The notes below the pieces were generated by a model. The model made no database searches and was not told where the DNA came from. It saw nothing but the letters and a program-made list of their open reading frames with translations. From CAYTSW01 sp964440605 (lineage in GTDB: Bacteria; Planctomycetota; Phycisphaerae; Phycisphaerales; UBA1924), in the NCBI GenBank assembly GCA_964440605.1, contig CAYTSW010000119.1:1-8634 (forward strand): a stretch of 8,634 nucleotides of DNA. The letters run 5' to 3'. Both the position numbers and the translations under genes were made by a program. The stretch's first letter is position 1; every line of letters begins with the position of its first letter. Positions 1-5,549 of the stretch are shown one piece after another.

Positions 1-283
1 CAGTCCCGATGCGGCGGGTCATGCTCTCACACCCGCTACCCGTCTGAGGCTTGGTAGGCCATTACCCCACCAACAACCTGATAGGAGTATCGCCGCTCCT
101 GAGGCGCCGGAGCTTTCTTCCGTGGAAGATATAGGGTATTACCGTCAGTTTCCCGACGCTATCCCCTACCTCAGGGTACGTTCGATACCATTACTCGCCC
201 TTTCGCCACTGTGTCGTTCGACTTGCATGTTTTAGCCATGCCGCCAGCGTTCAATCTGAGCCAGGATCAAACTCTTCAATTGA
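1..283 (-). rRNA. rrs: 16S ribosomal RNA, 5' portion (partial)
   Basis: The reverse complement begins with the near-universal 16S 5' sequence AAGAGTTTGATCCTGGCTCAG (complement of about 256-276), followed by the conserved AACGCTGGCGGCATG and CATGCAAGTCGAACG blocks. It reads on to the GTAATGGCCTACCAAG and GACGGGTAGC region. About 283 nucleotides are present, and the gene continues past the left edge. They appear to cover roughly E. coli positions 3-321, so some 40 nucleotides are missing from the variable V1/V2 helices, as in many non-proteobacterial 16S genes (inference from hand alignment). The mature 5' end is placed near 282-283 by analogy with E. coli, where a short AAATTG precedes AGAGTTTG. 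The wording of the variable parts suggests Planctomycetes, probably Phycisphaerae, but this was not tested by search. The gene is co-oriented with the comF group upstream. Confidence 0.97.
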
Positions 284-436
284 ATATCGTTGCGATGGAC
301 GACCGCAACCCGCTCCGACAATCAGTCTTCGCTGGCCACGGCGCCCGGTGCTTCGATGAAGGGTTTGCCTGCTCCGCTCCGGACCGTTTCGCCTCACGCC
401 AATGACGCTCGACATCCCCGATCCTGAACGCGGTCA

Positions 437-460
437 CGTCGCGATGCAAGCATCGCGACG
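437..460 (-). other. Strong hairpin 2 in 16S leader
   Basis: Positions 437-447 and 450-460 are perfect 11-base inverse copies separated by AA, giving about a 10-bp stem capped by a 4-base loop. It directly follows hairpin 1 in the transcript. There is no U-tract after it (the minus strand continues TGACCGCGTTC), which argues against termination and for a processing or structural role. Confidence 0.6.
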
Positions 461-461
461 C

Positions 462-487
462 CCGCCGGGACGGCTAAATCCCGGCGG
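462..487 (-). other. Strong hairpin 1 in 16S leader
   Basis: Positions 462-470 and 479-487 form a perfect 9-bp GC-rich inverted repeat around an 8-base loop. On the transcribed minus strand no run of U follows, and the next hairpin starts after one base, so it is not a standard intrinsic terminator. As part of the leader it is more likely an rRNA processing or folding element. Confidence 0.6.
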
Positions 488-515
488 AAAATATCACTCA
501 AAGCATATGCGTAAA
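488..515 (-). promoter_or_regulatory. Possible second rRNA promoter P2
   Basis: The minus strand has TTTACG (510-515) and TATTTT (488-493) with a 16-base spacer, each matching four of six sigma70 consensus positions. It lies within the only AT-rich island of the leader, and a transcript would start at the base of the hairpin at 462-487. Tandem P1/P2 promoters are common for rRNA operons. The match is modest and AT-rich sequence alone could give it. Confidence 0.3.
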
Positions 516-537
516 GCATATACGAGAGCCTTGAGTG
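495..537. repeat. Inverted repeat enclosing two tandem 13-base repeats
   Basis: CACTCAA at 495-501 is the exact inverse of TTGAGTG at 531-537. Between and overlapping these lie two abutting 13-base units, 500-512 and 513-525, both beginning AAAGCATAT and differing at three positions. The island is far more AT-rich than the surrounding leader. It could be a protein-binding site, a folded RNA element or part of a second promoter; the sequence does not decide between them. Confidence 0.55.
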
Positions 538-656
538 CCACGGACGCTGTGAACATCCATGGCAGCACATGACTCATCGGAAGCGCTGCTAACGCTTTCG
601 GCCTCGCGACCTATCCGACAAGGCACGTTCTCGCGGCTATCTACGGGCTGTTTACT

Positions 657-668
657 TGTCAAAGAGGG
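657..668 (-). promoter_or_regulatory. boxA antitermination motif of the rRNA leader
   Basis: The minus strand reads CCCTCTTTGACA here, close to the bacterial boxA consensus (TGCTCTTTAACA, with G common in place of the first A). It sits about 55-65 bases downstream of the proposed P1 start. In other bacteria boxA in the nascent leader RNA is bound by NusB-S10, which protects rRNA transcripts from premature termination. Motif and position agree well with that role. Confidence 0.6.
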
Positions 669-677
669 TGAGGCTCG

Positions 678-703
678 CGGGCATCACGCCCGGGTTCGCC
701 CGG
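678..703 (-). promoter_or_regulatory. Mutually exclusive small hairpins upstream of boxA (boxB-like)
   Basis: Two 5-bp GC stems share bases. One pairs 690-694 with 699-703 around a TTCG (minus strand CGAA) loop. The other pairs 678-682 with 688-692 around a 5-base loop. A hairpin just upstream of boxA is the usual place for boxB in rRNA antitermination regions. The assignment rests on position and pairing alone. Confidence 0.35.
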
Positions 704-728
704 CCGCCTTTGGTTTGGCGGGACGGCT

Positions 729-756
729 AGCATAGCTGTCATCCCGAGAGGGTCAA
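729..756 (-). promoter_or_regulatory. Candidate rRNA promoter P1 (sigma70-type)
   Basis: On the minus strand a -35 box TTGACC (751-756) and a -10 box TATGCT (729-734) are separated by 16 bases. An A-rich tract just upstream (plus-strand ttttt near 771-775) could act as a weak UP element. The bases after the -10 box are GC-rich (AGCCGTCCCGCC), as in the discriminators of stringently controlled rRNA promoters. Its position upstream of a boxA and the 16S gene makes it the best promoter candidate in the window. It is predicted from sequence only. Confidence 0.6.
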
Positions 757-831
757 GCCACTCAAGAGCATTTTTCCCCGCTCACCTCCCATACACACCA
801 AATACACCACCTCGGCCGCTTCCGACACCCC

Positions 832-1665
832 CTACCGATCGGGCGTCGCTGCGATCACGCCCACCCATATCGTGCCTGCACCCGCTCGACGCAGCGTGCG
901 GGCCGCTCCACGCAGCGTGGCGCCGGTCGTCGTCACATCGTCCACGAGCAGCATCGCTCGCCCGCGGACCCGACGCGCCGCGCCCGCTCGCAGCCGAAAC
1001 ACCCCCGCAACGTTGCTGGCGCGGGCTGATGGCGCAACGGCTCGCTGGGTCGGGGCGTGACGTCGGGCAAGCGCGCTCGCAACGCGGGCGTGGGTCGCCC
1101 ACGCCACGCCGCGAGCGATGGCGCTCGCGTGGTCGATCCCGCGGGCCAGACGCCGACGCCGCGTCATCGGCATCGGCACGATCAACGCCTCGCCCACATC
1201 GCCGAAGCCCGCTCGGAGGGCTTCTTCGCCCAGGAGGCGGCCCAGCGCTTCGCCGAGACGCCAGCCACGCTCGAACTTCACTTCCTGCACCCAGCGGTCC
1301 AGCGGATCCTCGTAGCGCCCCAATCGCACGAGTCGTGACCACGGGAGACGGCGCTGTCGGCACCCCGAGCAGCCCATCTCGCCGGCCTCGTACATCCCCA
1401 CGTCGCGACCGCACACGTCGCAATACGCGGCCGGCACGTCGGGCGACCAATCCGCCGCCTGCATGCGCCGGGCCAGCGGCAAGCGCGTCGGCTTCAGCCA
1501 GGACTCCTCGATCTCGCGGATCCAACGCAGCACGCGCGAACCGCTCGGCGTCGCACCCGCGCCCGACGCCTCATCCCCGACGGCTGGGTCCGCGACGCCG
1601 GGATCCACCAGCTCACGCGGCGGCCAAACGAAGCGGTCGTTCTCGCCCGGCGTAGCGCTCACCAC
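832..1665 (-). CDS. ComF-family phosphoribosyltransferase-like protein
   Basis: The 277-residue product has the ComF layout. A zinc-finger-like pair CDVC/CSGC (Cys82, 85, 99, 102) is followed by a type I phosphoribosyltransferase fold with the PRPP-binding motif LLVDDVTTTGATL (239-251), the RRRLARGIDHA segment (170-180) and a downstream Q-R-xx-N segment (207-218). ComF is needed for DNA uptake in Bacillus; many homologues have unknown substrates. The GTG start at 1665 overlaps the stop of the TIM-barrel gene and has AGGA six bases upstream, suggesting translational coupling; GTG at 1662 is equally possible. Family members are usually 200-240 residues, so the first 67 residues, poor in motifs, are an extension. 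ATG at 1464 would give a standard 210-residue protein. It is the last gene before the rRNA promoter. The family call is firm, the exact function is not. Confidence 0.88.
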   Translation of the reverse strand: MVSATPGENDRFVWPPRELVDPGVADPAVGDEASGAGATPSGSRVLRWIREIEESWLKPTRLPLARRMQAADWSPDVPAAYCDVCGRDVGMYEAGEMGCSGCRQRRLPWSRLVRLGRYEDPLDRWVQEVKFERGWRLGEALGRLLGEEALRAGFGDVGEALIVPMPMTRRRRLARGIDHASAIARGVAWATHARVASALARRHAPTQRAVAPSARASNVAGVFRLRAGAARRVRGRAMLLVDDVTTTGATLRGAARTLRRAGAGTIWVGVIAATPDR

Positions 1666-2522
1666 GTCAGTTCCTGATCGATGCCACACACGCCCGCCAG
1701 CCACGCTGCGTAGGCGGGCGTCCCGCGCTCTGCGTGGACCGGCTCGAAAACCTCGAGCATCATCGGCGCCCCCGTGTCGCTCAGGAGCACGGCCTCGCTC
1801 CAGCGCTGCCAGTCGATGCCGCCGGCGCCGGGCATGAGGTGGCTGTCCGCGGCGCCGTCGTTGTCGTGCACGTGCACGTAGCCCACCACATCCGCGACGC
1901 GCTCCAGCGCGTGCGGCGCATCGCCGGTCATATGGGCGTGGCCGACGTCGAAACACATCACGAGGCGTTCGCTGCCGATCTCGCGCACAAGCCCGGCGAG
2001 GCGCAGCGGGTCGTGCCCAGCGGGGGCGTTGTAGGGCAGGTTCTCGAGCGCGTACGTGACGCCCAGGTGCTCGCCCAGCAGGGCCAGGCGACGCGCGAAG
2101 TCTTCGAGGTGAGGCCAGCGTTCGCGTTCCGTCTCGCGGGCTTCGTCGGGAGGCATCAGGTGCATGTCGTGGAAGTACGCCGCGGGGTGGACGACGACAA
2201 GCGGCGCGCCGAGCCTGATGGCGAGGCGTGCTTCTGCTTCGTACACCGCGAGGCAGGCGTCGCGGTGCGCCTCGTCGGGCGAGCTGGGGTCGAGGTCGTG
2301 CCCGAAGCGCCCGTGCAGGGAGTCGACGATAAGCCCCGCCTCCCGGCATGCCGAGCGCATGGCCTCTGGCTCGAGATCGCGCTCGATCGAGCGGTAGACC
2401 TGAGCGTGCGTCACGCCGATGGCGGCGTACGACTCGAGAAACGCGCGGGCGTCGACGTGGTCGAAGCCCAACGGCGCCGTGGTGCTCAGACATCTTCCAT
2501 GGCGCTGCCCATGATCGTGCAC
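1659..2522 (-). CDS. Sugar phosphate isomerase/epimerase family protein (xylose isomerase-like TIM barrel)
   Basis: The 287-residue product shows the ordered strand-end motifs of the AP endonuclease 2/xylose isomerase-like TIM-barrel family: LHGRFG (69-74), VVVHPAA (109-115), ALENLP (158-163), CFDVGHAH (190-197), VHVHDNDG (216-223) and LEVFE (256-260). The likely divalent-metal ligands are Glu160, Asp192, a His of the HVHD segment and Glu257. Members isomerise or epimerise sugars and related compounds (for example hydroxypyruvate, inosose, tagatose), but the substrate cannot be read from sequence. The GTG start at 2522 is supported by GGAGG six bases upstream. It lies 53 bases after mcsB and overlaps comF, so it is probably co-transcribed with both. 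There is no signal peptide, so it is probably cytoplasmic. An endonuclease IV role is less likely because the triple-zinc ligand pattern is not evident. Confidence 0.88.
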   Translation of the reverse strand: MHDHGQRHGRCLSTTAPLGFDHVDARAFLESYAAIGVTHAQVYRSIERDLEPEAMRSACREAGLIVDSLHGRFGHDLDPSSPDEAHRDACLAVYEAEARLAIRLGAPLVVVHPAAYFHDMHLMPPDEARETERERWPHLEDFARRLALLGEHLGVTYALENLPYNAPAGHDPLRLAGLVREIGSERLVMCFDVGHAHMTGDAPHALERVADVVGYVHVHDNDGAADSHLMPGAGGIDWQRWSEAVLLSDTGAPMMLEVFEPVHAERGTPAYAAWLAGVCGIDQELTW

Positions 2523-2528
2523 GTCGGC

Positions 2529-2533
2529 CCTCC
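2529..2533 (-). promoter_or_regulatory. Ribosome binding site of the TIM-barrel gene
   Basis: The minus strand carries a perfect GGAGG six bases before the GTG at 2522. It decides that start over internal codons and shows that this organism uses Shine-Dalgarno signals at some genes. Confidence 0.7.
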
Positions 2534-2575
2534 GCGCTGGCGTTCGGCGACCAACCTACCCGATCGGAGCGAGGC

Positions 2576-3673
2576 TCACCCCTCGCGCGTCGATGCGCGC
2601 GGCACGTCGCCGCCGGCCGAGTGGGGATCGAGCGCCTCGCGCACGAGCGTCGCACGCTCTTCGCGGCGTTCGGCCTGGTCCATCGCCCGCTGGCGGAGCT
2701 TCTGGAGGTGAGCGGGCTGGGTGAAGAGCGTCAACTGGTTTACGGTGCGGATGTCTACATCCGAAACCACCCCGAGCACGACGCCGAGGCGAACGAGGCT
2801 GAGGCGCTCCATGGCTTCGTCGGTCTTGAGCAGTCGCGCGTAGCGGAGCATGCCCAGCGCGCGGAAGACCTGGTCTTCGACGAAGGCCCGGCGCTTCTCG
2901 AGCATGTTTCGCCGGGCGAGGCGCTCGTATTCGATCACCTTCGGGATGATCTGCTGCTCGAACTCCTCCAGCAGCTCCTGCTCGCTCTTGCCCAGCGTGG
3001 TCTGGTTGGAGATCTGGTAAAAGTCGCCCGCCGCGTCGGAGCCTTCGCCGTAGTAGCCCCGGACCGCGAGGCTCATCGCCTTGGCGGCGCGGCGGACCTT
3101 CTCGAGCTCGCCGCTCATCTTCAGCGCCGGCAGGTGGAGCATGACGGAGACGCGGATGCCCGTGCCGACGTTCGTCGGGCAGGCGGTGAGGTACCCGAAC
3201 CGCGGCGAGTAGGCGAAGTCGAGCCGGGCCTCGAGCGCGTCGTCGACGGTATCGATCTGCTCGAGCGCGTCGCCCAGCGCAAGACCGCTGCGCAGCACCT
3301 GCACCCGCAGGTGGTCTTCTTCGTTGACCATGACGCTCAGGCGCTCGTGGGGTGACGTGATCGCCACGCCGCGCGGACCCTTCGCCCCCGCGTGCTGCTT
3401 GGAGATCAGATGCCGCTCGACGAGCACCATGCGCTCGGTGCGTTCGACCTCGCTGATGTCAATCCAGACCAGGTGCTCATCGACGGTGCTGCCGCAGATG
3501 TGTTCCTGAGCCAGTTCGATGACGCGGCGCCGGTCTTCGAGGCTGGCCCGTCCCGGGAACGCGAAGCCGGCGATGTTGCGGGCGAGCCGAACACGCGAGG
3601 AGAGCACGACGTCGGACGAAGGCCCCTTGCCCTTGAGCCACTCCGCCGCGTCCTGGAACTGTTCACTCGTCAT
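2576..3673 (-). CDS. mcsB: Protein-arginine kinase McsB
   Basis: The 365-residue product is an ATP:guanido phosphotransferase-fold protein colinear over its whole length with Bacillus McsB, which phosphorylates arginine side chains. It has the nucleotide-binding LSSRVRLARN (24-33), the catalytic NEEDH (117-121), the CPTNVGTG loop with the active-site cysteine at 165, GEGSDAAGDFYQISNQ (209-224) and the mixed helical C-terminal domain. McsB is known to activate with McsA and to tag proteins for ClpCP. Oddity: the C-terminal RDxxRA motif that binds phosphoarginine allosterically in Firmicutes reads RREERA (336-341), with Arg replacing the Asp. The ATG at 3673 has an AGGAG 13 bases upstream, too far to be a strong ribosome site. 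It lies 43 bases after mcsA. The presence of McsA next door and the lack of the N-terminal region of metazoan kinases argue against a creatine/arginine metabolic kinase. Confidence 0.95.
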   Translation of the reverse strand: MTSEQFQDAAEWLKGKGPSSDVVLSSRVRLARNIAGFAFPGRASLEDRRRVIELAQEHICGSTVDEHLVWIDISEVERTERMVLVERHLISKQHAGAKGPRGVAITSPHERLSVMVNEEDHLRVQVLRSGLALGDALEQIDTVDDALEARLDFAYSPRFGYLTACPTNVGTGIRVSVMLHLPALKMSGELEKVRRAAKAMSLAVRGYYGEGSDAAGDFYQISNQTTLGKSEQELLEEFEQQIIPKVIEYERLARRNMLEKRRAFVEDQVFRALGMLRYARLLKTDEAMERLSLVRLGVVLGVVSDVDIRTVNQLTLFTQPAHLQKLRQRAMDQAERREERATLVREALDPHSAGGDVPRASTREG

Positions 3674-3716
3674 CTTGGACCGCGCACTCCTAAGTGGCCC
3701 GCCGGTCGCCGCCCGT

Positions 3717-4268
3717 CTACGACGTGCCCGACTCGACGCCGCGGATCTCGTCGCGCAACTCGGCGGCGCGCTCGTACTGCTCGCTCGTGACCGCGTCGGC
3801 CAGCTCGCGCCTCAGTTTCGCCAGCCGGCGTTGACGGTCCATCGCGTCCCCGGCCCGCCGCGGGACCTTGCCGACGTGGTGCGTCGCTCCGTCGTGCGAG
3901 CGCTCGATCATCGGCCCGACGGCCTTCTCGAAGTATCGGTAGCAGTCCGGACAGCCCAGCAGCCCCTTGTTGCGGAACTCCGTGAAGCTCAGGCCGCACG
4001 CCTCGCAGCGGATGCTCTTCGGGCTGACCGCTTCCTGCGATGCCGCGCCGCCCTGCCCGTGCTGGGCGAGGATGCTCGACATGATGGCCTGAAGCGGGGC
4101 GTTGGTCTGGACGCCGATGCCTTCCGACTTGGCGCACTGCTCGCACAGCTTGCGCTCGACCTTCTTCCCGCCCTTGATCGTGACCTCGGTCACTACCGGC
4201 TTCTTGCCGCACTTATCGCAGTCCTTGCAGTTCCACGGCCCGAAGCTCTGCTCGCCAGCGCCAGCCAT
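3717..4268 (-). CDS. mcsA: McsA, zinc-binding activator of the McsB arginine kinase (UvrB/UvrC motif protein)
   Basis: The 183-residue product has the full McsA plan. Cysteine pairs lie at 17/20 and 42/45 (CDKC, CEQC) and at 88/91 and 106/109 (CEAC, CPDC), then comes the conserved HVGKVP (131-136), and a C-terminal UVR coiled-coil motif at about 149-177. An extra cysteine at 14 makes the first cluster CxxCxxC. McsA binds and stimulates McsB and is length-matched to the Bacillus protein (about 185). The ATG at 4268 is fixed by an in-frame TAG four codons upstream (4278-4280); no proper Shine-Dalgarno sequence precedes it. The gene sits 43 bases before mcsB on the same strand, so the two are surely co-transcribed. 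In Firmicutes the pair is flanked by ctsR and clpC; here the neighbours are kdsA and a TIM-barrel gene. The alternative, a generic UvrB/C-motif protein, is unlikely given mcsB next to it. Confidence 0.95.
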   Translation of the reverse strand: MAGAGEQSFGPWNCKDCDKCGKKPVVTEVTIKGGKKVERKLCEQCAKSEGIGVQTNAPLQAIMSSILAQHGQGGAASQEAVSPKSIRCEACGLSFTEFRNKGLLGCPDCYRYFEKAVGPMIERSHDGATHHVGKVPRRAGDAMDRQRRLAKLRRELADAVTSEQYERAAELRDEIRGVESGTS

Positions 4269-4344
4269 GCTTCCATGCTAGCGCTCCGTCTGCTGGCTCG
4301 ACACCCAACGCTGACAGTGCCACCGGTTGACGGCGTCGCGGCAA

Positions 4345-4397
4345 CCCGTGCTCCCACGCAAGGCTCGCGCACGGGGCCACCGGGCTTGCGCCCGGTG
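4345..4397. repeat. Paired hairpins in the kdsA-mcsA spacer
   Basis: The 150-base spacer contains a perfect 8-bp inverted repeat (4378-4385 with 4390-4397) that on the minus strand is capped by a GCAA tetraloop. Beside it is a 7-bp inverted repeat (4345-4351 with 4369-4375). No U-tract follows on the minus strand, so it is not a classical terminator of kdsA. It could be an attenuator, an RNA-stabilising element or a copy of a dispersed palindromic repeat. Confidence 0.6.
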
Positions 4398-4418
4398 TTC
4401 TCTCTGCTTGCCTCCCCG

Positions 4419-5327
4419 CTACGTCGCTCCAACGCCTCCCCGCCCCCTGACCACTTCCCACACCCCCGCGACCACCGCCAGCACGCCTTCCACATCGTCC
4501 AGCCGGAGCATGTTGGAGCCGTCGCTGGGCGCCCGCTCAGGCTGGGGGTGACACTCGACGAAGAGGGCGTCGACGCCGGCGGCCGCCGCGGCTCGGGCGA
4601 GCAGAGGCACGCGTTCGCGCCGGCCGCCGCTTGCCTCGCCCGCACCGGGCAGTTGCACCGAGTGGGTCGCGTCGAAACAGACGGCAGGCGTGAGCGACGC
4701 GGGCGACTGCGCGTCGCCACCGATCGAGTCGGGGTCGATCTCGAGAAGGTCGCCCAGACCGGCAAAGTCGTTCACCAGGCGGTGGTACCCGAAGAACGTG
4801 CCGCGCTCGGTGACCATGACCTGGCGGCACCCCGTCGACAGCACTTTGCGCACCGGGCCGGCCATCTCTTCCGGGGAGAGAAACTGGCCCTTCTTGATGT
4901 TCACTGCCCGCGTGTGCTCGGCCGCCGCTGACCCCGCCGCGAGCAGGAGGTCGGTCTGTCGGCAGAGGAACGCGGGGATCTGGAGCACGTCGACGACGCG
5001 GGCGACATCGCTGGCCTGGTCGGGCTCGTGCAGGTCGGTAGTCACGGGTACGCCCAGGCGCTCGCGCACCTCGGCGAGTTGGTCCAGCCCCGCCGGCATG
5101 CCCGGCCCGCGTGCCGAGCGGATGCTCGAGCGATTGGCCTTGTCGAACGAGGCCTTGAAGACGTAGCCCAACCCCAGCCGCTCGCAGATCGCCTTGACGT
5201 GCTTGCCGATCGCGACCGCTTCATCCACGCCCTCCAACACGCAGGGGCCAGAGATCACAGCCAGCCGTTCATCCGAACCGACGGCCAGCTCGCCGCCGGG
5301 TCCACTGATCACACAACGTCGTTTCAT
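4419..5327 (-). CDS. kdsA: 3-deoxy-8-phosphooctulonate synthase (Kdo-8-phosphate synthase), metal-dependent class
   Basis: The 302-residue product condenses arabinose-5-phosphate with phosphoenolpyruvate to Kdo-8-phosphate for the LPS inner core, in the cytoplasm. Diagnostic segments are GPCVLEG (27-33), KASFDKANRSS (58-68), VLQIPAFLCRQTDLLLAA (114-131), VNIKKGQFLSP (142-152), TERGTFFGY (173-181), DATHSVQLPG (219-228) and ASGGRRE (232-238). Cys29, His222, Glu258 and Asp269 match the metal ligands of the Aquifex enzyme; E. coli KdsA has Asn in place of the Cys. So this is the metal-dependent class. About 13 residues are inserted before DATH (near 194-214) and the N terminus is about 17 residues longer than in Aquifex. 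The ATG at 5327 is the closest to family length; the frame stays open upstream through antisense sequence. The DAHP synthase alternative is excluded by KANRSS. Confidence 0.96.
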   Translation of the reverse strand: MKRRCVISGPGGELAVGSDERLAVISGPCVLEGVDEAVAIGKHVKAICERLGLGYVFKASFDKANRSSIRSARGPGMPAGLDQLAEVRERLGVPVTTDLHEPDQASDVARVVDVLQIPAFLCRQTDLLLAAGSAAAEHTRAVNIKKGQFLSPEEMAGPVRKVLSTGCRQVMVTERGTFFGYHRLVNDFAGLGDLLEIDPDSIGGDAQSPASLTPAVCFDATHSVQLPGAGEASGGRRERVPLLARAAAAAGVDALFVECHPQPERAPSDGSNMLRLDDVEGVLAVVAGVWEVVRGRGGVGAT

Positions 5328-5431
5328 GCGACGCAATGTACCGGACGCCCAGCGGCCGCCGCGACACCCCTCGATCCGGGTTCGGCTTCGCCGTGCCCGG
5401 GCAGCCGCGGCAGTCGCGCCTCGCCCGCTTC

Positions 5432-5454
5432 GCCTCTCCGTCTCTGCCTCTCCG
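5432..5454. repeat. Short pyrimidine-rich direct repeat in the kdsA/DUF1444 divergent region
   Basis: GCCTCTCCG occurs at 5432-5440 and again at 5446-5454 (14-base period), within a strongly C/T-rich stretch of the plus strand covering about 5425-5500. The 222-base divergent spacer (5328-5549) must carry promoters for both genes, yet I see no convincing -35/-10 pair. On the kdsA side the same stretch is purine-rich. Confidence 0.45.
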
Positions 5455-5549
5455 CTTCGAAGCTTTCCGGCCCTTTCCCTTCGGCCCCGCTTCGCATCGA
5501 CCGATACCCCAACCCGCGAGTTCTTCAACCACGCGGACGGAGCCGACCG

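Larger units (their letters stand above)
284..721 (-). other. Long 16S rRNA leader (pre-rRNA 5' region)
   Basis: No credible protein gene lies in this stretch. Read on the minus strand it runs from the proposed transcription start near 722 to the 16S 5' end. In order it holds a pair of GC hairpins (678-703), a boxA motif (657-668), an imperfect hairpin (578-600), an AT-rich island with a tandem 13-base repeat (488-525), and two strong adjacent hairpins (462-487 and 437-460). A plainer stretch of about 150 bases then leads to the 16S start. This layout fits an rRNA leader involved in antitermination and processing. Any RNase III stem partner would lie 3' of 16S, outside the window. Confidence 0.7.

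Noticed and set aside
211..405. Plus-strand open frame of 64 codons across the 16S start
   Set aside because: It overlaps conserved 16S sequence on the opposite strand and has no family-like sequence or ribosome site.
437..487. Intrinsic terminator in front of 16S
   Set aside because: The hairpins are strong, but no U-tract follows either one on the transcribed strand, and termination here would block rRNA synthesis.
500..525. CRISPR-like or phage repeat
   Set aside because: Only two short, adjoining, imperfect units with no spacers.
1734..2711. Long plus-strand open frame antisense to the TIM-barrel gene and mcsB
   Set aside because: Its product is a low-complexity mix typical of the complement of GC-rich codons, while the minus strand encodes clear family proteins.
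2651..3673. Metabolic creatine/arginine phosphagen kinase
   Set aside because: Colinearity with McsB and the neighbouring mcsA favour a protein-arginine kinase.
3519..4931. 470-codon plus-strand open frame antisense to mcsB, mcsA and kdsA
   Set aside because: It spans three well-identified genes and two spacers on the other strand and shows no domain; it is a GC-rich shadow.
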